A DNA stretch of 64,000 bases from Acidobacteria bacterium Mor1 (GTDB taxonomy: Bacteria > Acidobacteriota > Polarisedimenticolia > Polarisedimenticolales > Polarisedimenticolaceae): contig CP011806.1 in the NCBI GenBank assembly GCA_001664505.1, positions 1,030,400 through 1,094,399 of the forward strand, read 5' to 3'. The notes under the pieces were generated by a model, which saw only the letters and a list, made by a program, of their open reading frames with translations, had not been told where the DNA came from and did no database searches. Below, piece by piece: positions 35,343 to 44,645 of the stretch; the first letter of the stretch is position 1, and each line of letters starts with the position of its first letter. Position numbers and translations under genes: made by a program.

Positions 35343-36998
35343 ATGCCAACAAAACAACGAAGACTACCCATTCTTAAAGCTCTGCTGGCTGCTTCGTTGC
35401 TCACGAGCCCGGTCCTGGCGACCGAGCTGTCTCGTACACCGGCCTCGGGGGGCACGGAAACACCGCAGAACGCGATCGCACCGCGGGAAGCGGCCCGATT
35501 CCTCTCCCACGCGACTCTTGGGGCCAACTGGGAGCAGATCCACGAAGTGGCGCGCATCGGCTACAGCGACTGGCTGGAAGACCAGTTCGACAAGCCGATC
35601 AGCTTTCACCAACCGATGTTCGACGAACGGGTTCGCCTCGGCGAGGACGAGAACTCGAACACCCGGCGCCACGTCTGGTGGCAGCAGGTCATGGAAGCCG
35701 ACGACCAGCTGCGGCAGCGGGTGGCCTACGCCCTGAGCGAGATCCTGGTGATCTCCGACGCCAACAACAACGTCAACGGCAATCCCCAGGCGTTTCTCAA
35801 CTACTACGACCTGCTGCTGACCCACTCGTTCGGGAACTACCGGGATCTGCTGCTCGACGTATCGCTCCATCCGCTGATGGGCGTCTACCTGAGCCACCTG
35901 CGCAACGAGCGCTCCGACCCCTCGCGCGGCCGCTTTCCCGATGAGAACTACGCCCGCGAGATCATGCAGCTCTTCTCCATCGGGCTGTTCGAACTGAACG
36001 GCGACGGCACCCTCAAGCTCGACGGCTCCGGTACGCCGATCGCGACCTACACCAACGAAGGCATCACCGAGCTGGCCAAGGTCTTCACCGGCCTGGGCTT
36101 CGCCAGCGCCGACCCGGACTTCCGCCGCGGCGAGGAGAACTGGCTGCGCCCGATGCGGATGTACGAGGAGTACCACGAGCCGGGACCGAAGTTCCTGATC
36201 AAGGGCCTCTACCTGCCCCCGGGCCAGACCGGCATGCAGGACATCGAGGATGCGGTCGACAACCTGTTCAACCACTCCAACGTCGGACCGTTCATCACCC
36301 GCCGCTTGATCCAGCGGATGGTGACCTCGAACCCGAGCCCGGCCTACATCGAGCGGGTCTCCGATGTGTTCAACGACAACGGCCAAGGGGTCCGCGGCGA
36401 TCTCAAGGCGGTCGTCCAGGCGATCCTGACCGATCCCGAAGCCCGGGATTGGCCCCGGCGCAACAACATCGACCGCGGCCGGCTGCGGGAGTCCTACCTG
36501 CGCCGGGTGCACCTGGCCAAGGCCTTCGATGCCCGCAGCCCCGCCGGCATGTTCCCGCTGGAAGACGGCAACGCCGTGACCACCTTCGGCCAACGCCCGC
36601 TGAGCTCGCCGACGGTGTTCAACTTCTTCCTGCCCGACTACCAGCCGCCGGGAGAGATCCAGCAGGCGGACCTGGTCGCGCCGGAGTTCCAGGTCCTGAA
36701 CGCCGTGACCACGATCTCGAGCGCCAACGAGCTCCAGACCCAGGTCGAACGGGTGATGAACAACGAGGGCAACGACTTCTACGAGGTGGCCCTCGACTTC
36801 AGCGACGAGATCGCCCTGGCCTGGAACTCCCGGGCGCTGGTCGATCGCCTCGATCTCTTGATGACCAACGGCACCATGAGCCTGCGCACGCGCCAGGTGA
36901 TCCTCGACGCCGTCGACCAGATCGACGACCCCGAAGACCGGGTCCACATGGCGGTCTATCTGCTGGCCGTTTCCCCCGAATACGCGGTCTTGAAGTAG
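35343..36998 (+). CDS. DUF1800 domain-containing exported protein
   Basis: A 551-residue protein with an N-terminal signal peptide (ends LLTSPVLAT). The DUF1800 region fills most of the length: AARFLSHATLGANWEQI, WEDQ-type motif YSDWLEDQFDKPI, REIMQLFSIGLFELN, and the C-terminal FGQRPLSSPTVFNFFLPDYQPP. GGAGG is seven bases upstream of the ATG. DUF1800 proteins are commonly encoded next to DUF1501 proteins, as here, and may form a secreted or surface complex of unknown role. It is the first gene of a three-gene cluster (to 40138) with 16 bases before the next. Confidence 0.93.
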   Translation: MPTKQRRLPILKALLAASLLTSPVLATELSRTPASGGTETPQNAIAPREAARFLSHATLGANWEQIHEVARIGYSDWLEDQFDKPISFHQPMFDERVRLGEDENSNTRRHVWWQQVMEADDQLRQRVAYALSEILVISDANNNVNGNPQAFLNYYDLLLTHSFGNYRDLLLDVSLHPLMGVYLSHLRNERSDPSRGRFPDENYAREIMQLFSIGLFELNGDGTLKLDGSGTPIATYTNEGITELAKVFTGLGFASADPDFRRGEENWLRPMRMYEEYHEPGPKFLIKGLYLPPGQTGMQDIEDAVDNLFNHSNVGPFITRRLIQRMVTSNPSPAYIERVSDVFNDNGQGVRGDLKAVVQAILTDPEARDWPRRNNIDRGRLRESYLRRVHLAKAFDARSPAGMFPLEDGNAVTTFGQRPLSSPTVFNFFLPDYQPPGEIQQADLVAPEFQVLNAVTTISSANELQTQVERVMNNEGNDFYEVALDFSDEIALAWNSRALVDRLDLLMTNGTMSLRTRQVILDAVDQIDDPEDRVHMAVYLLAVSPEYAVLK

Positions 36999-37014
36999 GC
37001 AGGGAGAGAACACC

Positions 37015-38574
37015 ATGAAGCGCAACCGCAAAGACAAGAAAGACGAACAGCAAGGCGTCAGCCGCCGCGCCTTTATGGGCCAGGCGAGCTGTGCCGCAGT
37101 CGGTACCACCGCGATGTTCTCGAGCATCCTGGACATGGGCATGTTCAACGCCGTGGCCCAGGCCCCTCCCGGCGACTACAAGGCGCTGGTCTGCCTGTTC
37201 CTCAACGGCGGAGCCGACTCCTACAACATCGTCGTCCCCCGGGGCGACGCCGAGTACGCCGACTACGCCGCGACTCGTGAAGACCTGGCCCTGCCCCAGG
37301 ACACGTTGCTGCCGATCAACCCGGCGACCAATCCCGACGGCCGGGAGTACGGCCTGCACCCGGGCATGCCGGAAATCCAGCAGCTGTTCGAACAGGGTAA
37401 CGCCGCCATCGTGGCCAACGTCGGCACGCTGATCGAGTACATGAACATGGAGCAGTACCGCAATCGCTCCGTGGCCCGCCCGGTGGGACTGTTCTCCCAC
37501 TCGGATCAGCAGATGCACTGGCAGACGTCGCTGCCGCAGTCGCGCAACGCGGCCACCGGCTGGATCGGCCGGATGGCGGACATCCTGGGTTCGCTCAACA
37601 CCAACCAGAACGTCTCGATGAACATCTCGCTCAACGGAAGCAACATCCTGCAGACCGGAGCGACCACGACCCACTACACGATCAACCAGAACGGCAGCAC
37701 CGGCCTGCGGGGCTACCAGGGCACTTCAGCCCTGGACCTGATCCGCACCGAGGCGCTGGACAACCTGATCGACTGGAACTACCAGAACCTGTTCGAGCGG
37801 ACCTACGCGGCCAAGATGCGCGGCGCCATCGACACCCATGTCGATTTCGGCGCGGCTCTCGACGCGGTCCCGCCGTTCCAGACCCAGTTCTCCGACACCG
37901 GGCTCTCCCGGCGTATGGAGCAGGTCGCCCGCACCATCGCGGCGCGCCAGGCGCTGGGCTTCAGCCGCCAGACCTTCTTCGTCAGCCGCGGCGGCTGGGA
38001 TCACCACGACGACGTGATCAACAACCAGGCGAACATGCTGCCCGAGATCAGTGCGGCCCTCAGCGAGTTCTACGCGGCCATGGTCGAGCTGGGACTCGAA
38101 AACGACGTGACCGCCTTCACCGCTACCGACTTCGCCCGCACCCTGACCTCCAACGGCCGGGGTTCGGACCACGCGTGGGGCGGGAACCAGATCGTGGTCG
38201 GCGGCGGCATCCAGGGCGGCGACATCTTCGGCACCTACCCGGACCTGGCTCTGGGTAGCGCCCTCGATACCGGCCGCGGCCGCCTGATTCCGACCACCGC
38301 CGCCGACGAGTACTTCGCTGAACTGGCGCTGTGGTACGGCGTTGCCCCGGGCGACCTGAGCCTGGTGCTGCCCAACATCGGCAACTTCTACTCGCCGACC
38401 GCATCCCGCGGCCCGATCGGGTTCCTCGACCCGGGGGCGGGTACCGGCGACACCGGCACTCCCGGAGATCCTCCGGGCGATCCGGGCGGCCCGGGCAACC
38501 CCGGCGGTCCGGCCGGCGAACGTCCGGATTCCCCGCTGCGGGAGATCCAGAAGTTCCGTCAGCGGTTCCGCTAG
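37015..38574 (+). CDS. DUF1501 domain-containing protein, Tat-exported
   Basis: A 519-residue protein with a Tat-like leader (SRRAFMGQASCAAVG; the twin-Arg pair is clear). DUF1501 proteins resemble sulfatase/alkaline-phosphatase folds: ALVCLFLNGGADSYNIVVP at the start, LFSHSDQQMHWQT, VSRGGWDHHDDVINN and TATDFARTLTSNGRGSDHAWGG. His and Asp residues in these could bind metal. The C-terminus is a collagen-like Pro/Gly stretch (GDPPGDPGGPGNPGGP). It sits directly after the DUF1800 gene, the standard partner. The role is unknown; a Tat-exported metal-dependent hydrolase or a structural partner is possible. Confidence 0.92.
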   Translation: MKRNRKDKKDEQQGVSRRAFMGQASCAAVGTTAMFSSILDMGMFNAVAQAPPGDYKALVCLFLNGGADSYNIVVPRGDAEYADYAATREDLALPQDTLLPINPATNPDGREYGLHPGMPEIQQLFEQGNAAIVANVGTLIEYMNMEQYRNRSVARPVGLFSHSDQQMHWQTSLPQSRNAATGWIGRMADILGSLNTNQNVSMNISLNGSNILQTGATTTHYTINQNGSTGLRGYQGTSALDLIRTEALDNLIDWNYQNLFERTYAAKMRGAIDTHVDFGAALDAVPPFQTQFSDTGLSRRMEQVARTIAARQALGFSRQTFFVSRGGWDHHDDVINNQANMLPEISAALSEFYAAMVELGLENDVTAFTATDFARTLTSNGRGSDHAWGGNQIVVGGGIQGGDIFGTYPDLALGSALDTGRGRLIPTTAADEYFAELALWYGVAPGDLSLVLPNIGNFYSPTASRGPIGFLDPGAGTGDTGTPGDPPGDPGGPGNPGGPAGERPDSPLREIQKFRQRFR

Positions 38575-38602
38575 AGGAACGCAGAACTCACCGAAACAGA
38601 CA

Positions 38603-38640
38603 GGCCGGGCGGTTCCGCTCAAGGGGCGGGCCGCCCGGCC
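38603..38640 (+). terminator. Hairpin after the DUF1501 gene
   Basis: A 10-bp perfect stem (GGCCGGGCGG / CCGCCCGGCC) with an 18-base loop and no T tract. It may be partial, allowing read-through to the beta-barrel gene. Confidence 0.45.
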
Positions 38641-38722
38641 GAATAGCAACACACACCGAACCCCCGGTCCGACTTGGCCTATCGCCGGGAGTTCACGTAT
38701 CCAAGGCCAGGGAGACGGGGAC

Positions 38723-40138
38723 GTGAAACGAGCAACGTGGTGGATCGCCGTGGCGATCGTGGGGCTCTTACTTCCGGGAACGCTTTCGGCGACCACGCGC
38801 GACGTGGCCAACACCCAGGGCTTCGCCCTGGCGCTGCCGAATTCGGTGCTGAACGAGATCTCCGGAGGGCTGCTGACGACGCCCTACGACGAGCTCCAGC
38901 AACGGCCGTTCAACCTGCTGTTCGTCAACCTCGACCGCAACATCAACCTGAGCCCCTGGAACGGCCAGGAGGGTGATCACCGGCGGTACGTCAACGCCCT
39001 GATCGGCAACAACGGCAACGTCAACGTGCGCGGCGATTCCGACGTCTGGCAAGGTGCCTTCATCCAGCGCCAGACCGATGACCTGACCTGGGCCGCCACC
39101 GTGGCCTACTTCGCCGACGAGATCGGCGACTCCCGCAACATTCCCGGCGTCGAGACCTTCAACGACACCGACGATCTCAACGGCTTCGACATCCGCGGCG
39201 CCGCGGCTTACCGCCTGAGCGACTCGATGGTCCTCGGCGGCGGCATCACCATCTGGGACCGCAGCGTCGAGGAGACCGAGCGCACCTTCCAGGTCGGCGC
39301 CGGCGGCTTCTTCGGTGCCGACACCGAGTCGTCCAGCGGGATCGCCATCGACGGCGGCGTGCGCAAGTTCATCGATGACTACCGTAGCTGGGAAGCCCTG
39401 ATGGTCTACAGCATGGGCGACATCGAAGCCGATGAATTCAGCGAGACCATCGACGCGACCGGTGCCACCACCGACCGCCTGGTGGTGCAGAACCTGGACA
39501 TCGGCACCCAGACCATCGCCCTGCGCGGCGGCTACAACCGCCTTTTCGACAACGAGAAGGGTGAGGTCCAGTTCCAGGCCGGCTACACCATGGCCGAGAA
39601 GAGCCTGGACAACAGCGACCTGGCGTTCTCCGAGACCGGCGGCGTGGTCACCCCCTCGCTGACCCTGCTCGGCGAAAGCCCGGTCAGCACCGACACCCTG
39701 TGGGGCCGCGCCTCGACGATCTTCCTCCAGGGCCCCACCGAGATCCTGCTGGGCGCCGGCCTGGCCCTTAGCGGCACCGATGGTTCGACTCGGGTCGACT
39801 CCGGCGGCGTGGTCGAGGTCAACGAGGCCATCGACGACTCCCAGACTCTGCTCGACCTCATCGTCGGGTTCCGCCAGCCGCTGTGGAGCGAGCGCATCTC
39901 GCTGGTCGCCAGCGCCCAGGGCAACTACGTCGACTGGGAAACCTCCGACATCATCGACGGCAGCGACGCCACCTCCAGCGCGACGACCACCACGACCCGC
40001 TACGCCATCGGCATCGAAGGGGTGTACTCCCACATCACCTTCGACCTGGCGTGGCTCTTCGGTGAGACCGCCTCGGCGGCCAACCGTCAGGTGATCGACT
40101 TCGACCGGATCGTGCTGTCGGCGACCATGGGCTGGTAG
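38723..40138 (+). CDS. Probable outer-membrane beta-barrel protein
   Basis: A 471-residue protein starting at GTG with a signal peptide ending LLPGTLSATT. It has alternating hydrophobic and polar strands (TDDLTWAATVAYFAD; AAYRLSDSMVLGGGITIWDRS; RISLVASAQGNYVDWE) and ends with LSATMGW, an aromatic C-terminus typical of barrel insertion. The N-terminal 100 residues (PNSVLNEISGG...) are less regular. It follows the DUF1800/DUF1501 pair by 148 bases and may transport or anchor their substrate. The exact family is not recognised. Confidence 0.78.
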   Translation: MKRATWWIAVAIVGLLLPGTLSATTRDVANTQGFALALPNSVLNEISGGLLTTPYDELQQRPFNLLFVNLDRNINLSPWNGQEGDHRRYVNALIGNNGNVNVRGDSDVWQGAFIQRQTDDLTWAATVAYFADEIGDSRNIPGVETFNDTDDLNGFDIRGAAAYRLSDSMVLGGGITIWDRSVEETERTFQVGAGGFFGADTESSSGIAIDGGVRKFIDDYRSWEALMVYSMGDIEADEFSETIDATGATTDRLVVQNLDIGTQTIALRGGYNRLFDNEKGEVQFQAGYTMAEKSLDNSDLAFSETGGVVTPSLTLLGESPVSTDTLWGRASTIFLQGPTEILLGAGLALSGTDGSTRVDSGGVVEVNEAIDDSQTLLDLIVGFRQPLWSERISLVASAQGNYVDWETSDIIDGSDATSSATTTTTRYAIGIEGVYSHITFDLAWLFGETASAANRQVIDFDRIVLSATMGW

Positions 40139-40163
40139 TCCGAGCCAATTCGCAAGAAAACCC

Positions 40164-40202
40164 ACCGGCAGGGAGCCTCCGCGGCTTCCTGCCGGTTTTT
40201 TG
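40164..40202 (+). terminator. Rho-independent terminator after the beta-barrel gene
   Basis: A 14-bp stem (40164-40177 / 40183-40196; ACCGGCAGGGAGCC with one G-T pair) with loop TCCGC and a T6 run. It ends the DUF1800 cluster. Confidence 0.93.
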
Positions 40203-40206
40203 TTGC

Positions 40207-40534
40207 CCCCTCGCTTGTTCCTTCCGCCCGGCGTGTGGTAAACATTCAGCGTCTTATGCACGCTGCCCTTGTCCAGTAAAGACGTTTCCCCTGGCGCCGG
40301 TCAGGGCTCCAGCCTGCGCGCCGGAGTCCCGGCTCCACGCGACACGTCTATCTCAACGTTCTCCCAATCCAGGACTCTGCCTGCGCGGCGCACCCGGTGC
40401 GTCCGGCGGCAGCACGGATTCGCTCCGCCGCCGGTCGGTGGGGCGAGTCGTCCGGTCATGACGGAGTTCCCTTTCACGGGCCCGGCGCCGCGACGCCTCT
40501 CAGGCGGCTGCCACGAGGCCTCGGAGACAGGACG
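40207..40534 (+). other. Long untranslated leader upstream of rsgA
   Basis: About 330 bases without a convincing gene. A possible promoter is TTGTTC (40215-40220), 18 bases, TAAACA (40239-40244), which would leave a 280-base leader. Short complementary G/C segments at 40290-40340 could fold. An in-frame opening upstream of the rsgA TTG reaches 40397 but shows no family similarity. I see no known riboswitch class. Confidence 0.35.
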
Positions 40535-41614
40535 TTGACCCTGGAACACACACTGGAAGACTGGGGCTATGGCCCCGAACGCAAGCAGCAGTTCGATGAC
40601 CTGAATCAGGACGGCTGGATGCCGGCTCGCGTCGTGCGAGCGGCCGGCCGCGAATTTCATATCCGCACCACCGAGGGTGAGTGGCTGGCCGAACCGAGCG
40701 GTGCCCTCTGGCGGGATGCCACCGAGGGAGGCGCCCGCCCGGCGGTCGGCGACTGGGTCGCCGTCGAGCCCCGGCCCGGCAACGACCGGGCGCGGATTCA
40801 CCTGGTACTCCCCCGCCGCAGCAAGATCTCCCGGCGAGCCCCGGGGCACGACGTGGTCGAGCAGGTCATCGCCGCCAACCTCGACACGGTGCTGATCGTC
40901 AGTGCGCTGGATCACGACTTCAACCTGCGCCGCATCGAGCGCTACCTGGCCGTGGTCTGGAACGGTGGGGCCACGCCGGTGCTCCTGCTGAACAAAGCGG
41001 ACGTCTGCGACGAGGCGGATCAGCGGCAGCTCGAGGTCGAGGCGATCGCACCGGGCGTGCCGGTGCACCGCACAAGCGCCAAACACGGCGACGGTATGGA
41101 GCTGCTCGAACCCTACCTGTTGCCGGCCAAGACCGTGGCGGTGGTCGGTTCCTCGGGAGTCGGTAAATCCACGCTGATCAACCGGCTGCTCGGCGAGGCG
41201 AAGTTCAAGACAGGCGAGATCCGCGAGTTCGACAGCAAGGGCCGGCACACCACGACCCACCGGGAACTGGTGCGGCTACCCGGCGGTGCGCTGTTCATCG
41301 ACACCCCGGGCATGCGCGAGTTGGCGCCCTGGGCCGATGAGGATGCGCTCAACGACGTGTTCACCGAGGTCGCCGAGCTGGCGGCGACGTGCAAGTTCAA
41401 CGACTGCACTCACGCCCACGAACCGGGCTGCGCCGTGCGCTCGGGGATCGAGTCCGGCGAGCTGGACGCCGCCCGGGTCGAGTCCTACCAGAAGCTACAG
41501 AAGGAACTGAGCCATCTGGCCAAGGACGAACGCACCAAGCGGGCCGAGGGCAAGAAGTTCGGCCGCTTCTACAAGCACGTGATCAAGACCCATCCGAAAG
41601 GACGGAAACGATAG
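40535..41614 (+). CDS. rsgA: Small ribosomal subunit biogenesis GTPase RsgA
   Basis: A 359-residue circularly permuted GTPase that helps late maturation of the 30S subunit. It has the permuted order: G4 (LLNKADVCD), then G1 (VVGSSGVGKSTLINRL) and G3 (LFIDTPGMREL). An N-terminal OB-fold-like segment (ARVVRAAGREFHI) precedes. The C-terminal zinc module is CKFNDCTHAHEPGC. I chose TTG at 40535, which is 9 bases after GGAG and begins with the family-typical short N-terminus (TLEHTLEDWGYG); the upstream extension in frame is unrelated. The last 32 bases overlap the convergent hypothetical gene at 41583. Confidence 0.95.
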   Translation: MTLEHTLEDWGYGPERKQQFDDLNQDGWMPARVVRAAGREFHIRTTEGEWLAEPSGALWRDATEGGARPAVGDWVAVEPRPGNDRARIHLVLPRRSKISRRAPGHDVVEQVIAANLDTVLIVSALDHDFNLRRIERYLAVVWNGGATPVLLLNKADVCDEADQRQLEVEAIAPGVPVHRTSAKHGDGMELLEPYLLPAKTVAVVGSSGVGKSTLINRLLGEAKFKTGEIREFDSKGRHTTTHRELVRLPGGALFIDTPGMRELAPWADEDALNDVFTEVAELAATCKFNDCTHAHEPGCAVRSGIESGELDAARVESYQKLQKELSHLAKDERTKRAEGKKFGRFYKHVIKTHPKGRKR

Positions 41615-42245
41615 CGCACTTGGTACGACGGGGGCCTCTCGCGCAGCGCTTCGGGCGCTCCTCGCGTTCCGACACCACGACGTGGACGTCAGAGCTGATC
41701 GCCTGGAAGGCGGTCGACTGTAACCTCAACGGGTCCAGCACCCCATTGTCGCGACTTAGCCAGCGATCATCGAGTAACTCGGGGACGTGTTCGTAGTAGA
41801 ACCGCAGCACGTACTCCCCGGGTTCCTCGATGGTCGGGCCCCACAGATACGAGGAGCTGAGGGCCACACTGCCTCCCGGCGGGATGACCACGTAGTCATC
41901 CACGGTGTAGGGGTTGAGGTTGCCGCACAAACGCCGATCGCTTCGTTTCGGCGTCGCTTCAGGGTGTGGAATGTTCGGTTCGAGCTTTGAGATGATCGAC
42001 CAACCGGTCCTGGGAGTTCTCCACCCCCACGCGCTGCCGTCACCCGGTAGAGGGACCACCCTTTTTTCGCTTCCGGTGTTGACCAGGCGCACCGAAAGCC
42101 GCACTTCTTCTCCAGCGCTCGCCCGCGCCGGATTCGGCTCGACAACGACCTCGAGGTCCGCGTAGGCGTCCGTCAGCGAAAGACAGAGCGCGAGAAGGAG
42201 CGACTCGGCAACACCGTGTAGGGAAAGCCGCGGCAATCGTCCCAT
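41583..42245 (-). CDS. Exported hypothetical protein (220 aa)
   Basis: The protein has a signal peptide (ends LSLTDAYAD) and an Ig-like first part (LEVVVEPNPARASAGEEVRL, SVRLVNTGSEKRVVPL), followed by FFYYEHVPELLDDRWLSRDN-like segments. No enzyme motif is visible. The C-terminal tail is basic and overlaps the 3' end of rsgA by 32 bases, and its composition may simply reflect that overlap. G+C is visibly lower than in the flanking genes. It probably encodes a periplasmic or surface protein. Confidence 0.65.
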   Translation of the reverse strand: MGRLPRLSLHGVAESLLLALCLSLTDAYADLEVVVEPNPARASAGEEVRLSVRLVNTGSEKRVVPLPGDGSAWGWRTPRTGWSIISKLEPNIPHPEATPKRSDRRLCGNLNPYTVDDYVVIPPGGSVALSSSYLWGPTIEEPGEYVLRFYYEHVPELLDDRWLSRDNGVLDPLRLQSTAFQAISSDVHVVVSEREERPKRCARGPRRTKCAIVSVLSDGS

Positions 42246-42312
42246 GAGCGAATCCTCCGTTCAGGGCATTCGGGTATAGCTGCCCTGAATACGGTGGCGG
42301 GACGCACGCTGT

Positions 42313-43416
42313 CTACTTCGTCGCGGACCCCGCAACGATCCAGCCGCCGCCCAGCACCAGGTCGCCGTCGTACAGCACCGCGGCCTGCCCCGGCGCGATC
42401 GCCCGCTGGGGCACGTCGAAGCGCACCTCGGCGCGGCCGTCGGGAAGCGGGGTGACGGTGGCCGGTGAACCGGTGTCGTTGGAGCGGATGCGCATGCTGC
42501 CGGAGATCGGGCCGTCGAGGATCTCGAAGGGGATCCAGCGGGTGCGTTCGATGACGCAGCGGTCGTTCAGCAGTTCATCGCCGCCGCCGACCACCACCCG
42601 CTTCTGCTCGGGCTCGATGCGCAGCACGTAGAGCTTGTCCTGGCTCGGCACCTGGATGCCCTTGCGCTGGCCCACGGTGTAGTCACCGATACTGCCGTGC
42701 TCGCCGAGAACCTCGCCGGAGCTGTTGACGATCTCCCCTGCCTCGCGCTGGGCCATCAAACCCTGGCGCTCGAGGAAGCCCCGGTAGTCCTCACCCTTGG
42801 CCACGAAGCAGAGGTCCATCGACTCCGGCTTGTCGGCGTTGTCGAGCCGGAACTCCCGGGCCAGTTCCCGCACCTCGTCCTTGGACAGCCGGCCCAGCGG
42901 GAACTCCGCCGCCGCCCGCTGTTCGTCGGAGAGATCGAACAGGAAGTAGGACTGATCCTTGGTCAGGTCCCTGGCCTTGCGCAACAGCGTGCGGCCTGTC
43001 TTGGGATCCCGTTCGAGAATCGCGTAGTGGCCGGTGGCCACCTTCTCGGCGCCCACCGCCCGGGAACGGGCGATCAGCGAATCGAACTTGATGAAGGTGT
43101 TGCAGTTGACGCAGGGGGACGGTGTGCGACCCGCCGCGTAGTCCCTGGCGAAGGGCAACACCACCCGGTCCATGAACTCCTGCTCCATGTCGATGATGTA
43201 GTGCGGGAAGCCCATGCGTTCGGCGACCCGGCGGGCATCCTTGAAGTCCTCGGGGGAGCAGCAACGGCCGTAGCGCTCGGCCTCGCCCGCGAGCTTGTCG
43301 ATCAGCTGCATCGAGAAGCCGACCAGACGCCGCCCCTCGCGGGCCAGCATCGCCGCCGCCACGGAGCTATCGACGCCGCCGCTCATGGCGGCTGCGGTGG
43401 TTCCCGAAGTGTTCAT
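42313..43416 (-). CDS. mnmA: tRNA-specific 2-thiouridylase MnmA
   Basis: Thiolates U34 of tRNA-Glu, -Lys and -Gln. The PP-loop is AAMSGGVDSSVAAAM, the catalytic Cys is in PSPCVNCNTFIKFD, and the second in DLCFVAKGEDYRGFL. IGDYTVGQRKGI and the C-terminal beta domain (PGQAAVLYDGDLVLGGG) are intact; 367 residues is normal. It is 15 bases downstream of the cysteine desulfurase gene, giving the sulfur source directly. tRNA-Glu and tRNA-Lys, two of its substrates, are encoded about 14 kb away in this window. Confidence 0.96.
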   Translation of the reverse strand: MNTSGTTAAAMSGGVDSSVAAAMLAREGRRLVGFSMQLIDKLAGEAERYGRCCSPEDFKDARRVAERMGFPHYIIDMEQEFMDRVVLPFARDYAAGRTPSPCVNCNTFIKFDSLIARSRAVGAEKVATGHYAILERDPKTGRTLLRKARDLTKDQSYFLFDLSDEQRAAAEFPLGRLSKDEVRELAREFRLDNADKPESMDLCFVAKGEDYRGFLERQGLMAQREAGEIVNSSGEVLGEHGSIGDYTVGQRKGIQVPSQDKLYVLRIEPEQKRVVVGGGDELLNDRCVIERTRWIPFEILDGPISGSMRIRSNDTGSPATVTPLPDGRAEVRFDVPQRAIAPGQAAVLYDGDLVLGGGWIVAGSATK

Positions 43417-43431
43417 GATCGCAAGAAGATA

Positions 43432-44604
43432 CTACCGGCCGAGGCCTTTCCGCACCTGCCCCACCACACGGGGCAGGACATCGAGGAATCGGTCGATGTC
43501 GTCGCCGGTGGTGCTCCAGCCGGTGGAGACCCGCAGCGACGAGCGCGCCTCCTCTTCGGACAGCCCCATGGCCAGCAGCACGTGTGAGGGCTCGACCGCC
43601 CCCGAGGCGCAGGCGGAGCCGGTGGAAACGGCGAATCCTTCGAGATCCAGGGCGATGACCAGGGTTTCGCCGGGGACCCCGGGGAGGGCGAAATTGGTGG
43701 TGTTCGGCAGCCGCTGAGAGGTCTGGGCGTGAAAGCGCACGTCGGGGAAGATCTCCCGCAGCCGGGTCTCGAGACGCGCCCGCAGCCGCACCAGCCGGCC
43801 GACCTCCTCCTTCATCCGCTGGGCGGTCAGGGCCGCGGCCACGCCGAATCCGGCGATGGCGCAGACCGCCTCGGTCCCGCCCCGGCGGCGCTTTTCCTGG
43901 GCGCCTCCGGAGACCAGCGGCGCCAGGGTGATGCCCTCCCGCACGATCAGGGCGCCGGTTCCCTGGGGCCCGCCGAGCTTGTGCCCGGAGATCGCCATCA
44001 TGTCGGCGAAGACCTCCCGGGGGTCGATGGGCATCTTGCCCGCCGCCTGGACCGCATCGACCAGGAACGGGATGCCCGCCAGCCGGCAGGCCCGGCCGAC
44101 CTCTTCCAGCGGCTGCAGCACCCCGGTCTCGTTGTTGGCCCAGTGCAGGGCCGCCAGGGCCACGTCGTCGCCGGAGAGCTGGGTCTTGAAGCGCTCTACG
44201 TCGACCCGGCCGTCGGGACCGCAGGGCACGGTGACCACCAGCATGCCCCGGCGGACGGCGTGCTTGGCCGCCTCGTGGACCGCCGAGTGCTCGGTGGCAG
44301 AGATCACGATCCGGCGCCGGTCCGTGGGTGCCCGGTCGCTGACCCCGCGCACCGCTGCCGAGATCGCCTCGGAGCCGCCGCTGGTGAAGACCACCTCGCT
44401 GGGCTTGGCCCCGGTGAGGCCGGCGACCTGGAGCCGGGCGTCCTCGATCTGCTTGCGCGCTGCGCGACCCTCGGAGTGCATGGACGAGGGATTCCCGCCG
44501 GGTCCGGCGAGGATCCGCTGCATGGTTTCCAGCACCTCCGGCCGCACGGGGCTGGTGGCGTTGTGGTCGAGGTAGACCCTCTGGGTGTCGGCGTGAATCA
44601 TCAT
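43432..44604 (-). CDS. Cysteine desulfurase (NifS/IscS family)
   Basis: A 390-residue PLP enzyme that moves sulfur from Cys to an enzyme persulfide. The start region YLDHNATSPVRPEV, the PLP site SGHKLGGPQGTGAL (Lys of HK), and the catalytic Cys loop STGSACASGAVEPSHVL all match class I enzymes. I chose ATG 44604; TTG 44652 would add 16 residues. It precedes mnmA by 15 bases, so the pair likely provides sulfur for tRNA 2-thiouridine. It is divergent from lspA across 41 bases. Confidence 0.93.
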   Translation of the reverse strand: MMIHADTQRVYLDHNATSPVRPEVLETMQRILAGPGGNPSSMHSEGRAARKQIEDARLQVAGLTGAKPSEVVFTSGGSEAISAAVRGVSDRAPTDRRRIVISATEHSAVHEAAKHAVRRGMLVVTVPCGPDGRVDVERFKTQLSGDDVALAALHWANNETGVLQPLEEVGRACRLAGIPFLVDAVQAAGKMPIDPREVFADMMAISGHKLGGPQGTGALIVREGITLAPLVSGGAQEKRRRGGTEAVCAIAGFGVAAALTAQRMKEEVGRLVRLRARLETRLREIFPDVRFHAQTSQRLPNTTNFALPGVPGETLVIALDLEGFAVSTGSACASGAVEPSHVLLAMGLSEEEARSSLRVSTGWSTTGDDIDRFLDVLPRVVGQVRKGLGR

Positions 44605-44645
44605 CGGCGTGTGGTAGAGTACCGGGCCTTCCGGGGAATAGCCAA

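Noticed and set aside
40269-40538. An 89-codon frame before rsgA
   Set aside because: It has no ribosome site, no family features and Arg/Pro-rich random-like composition. More likely a leader region.
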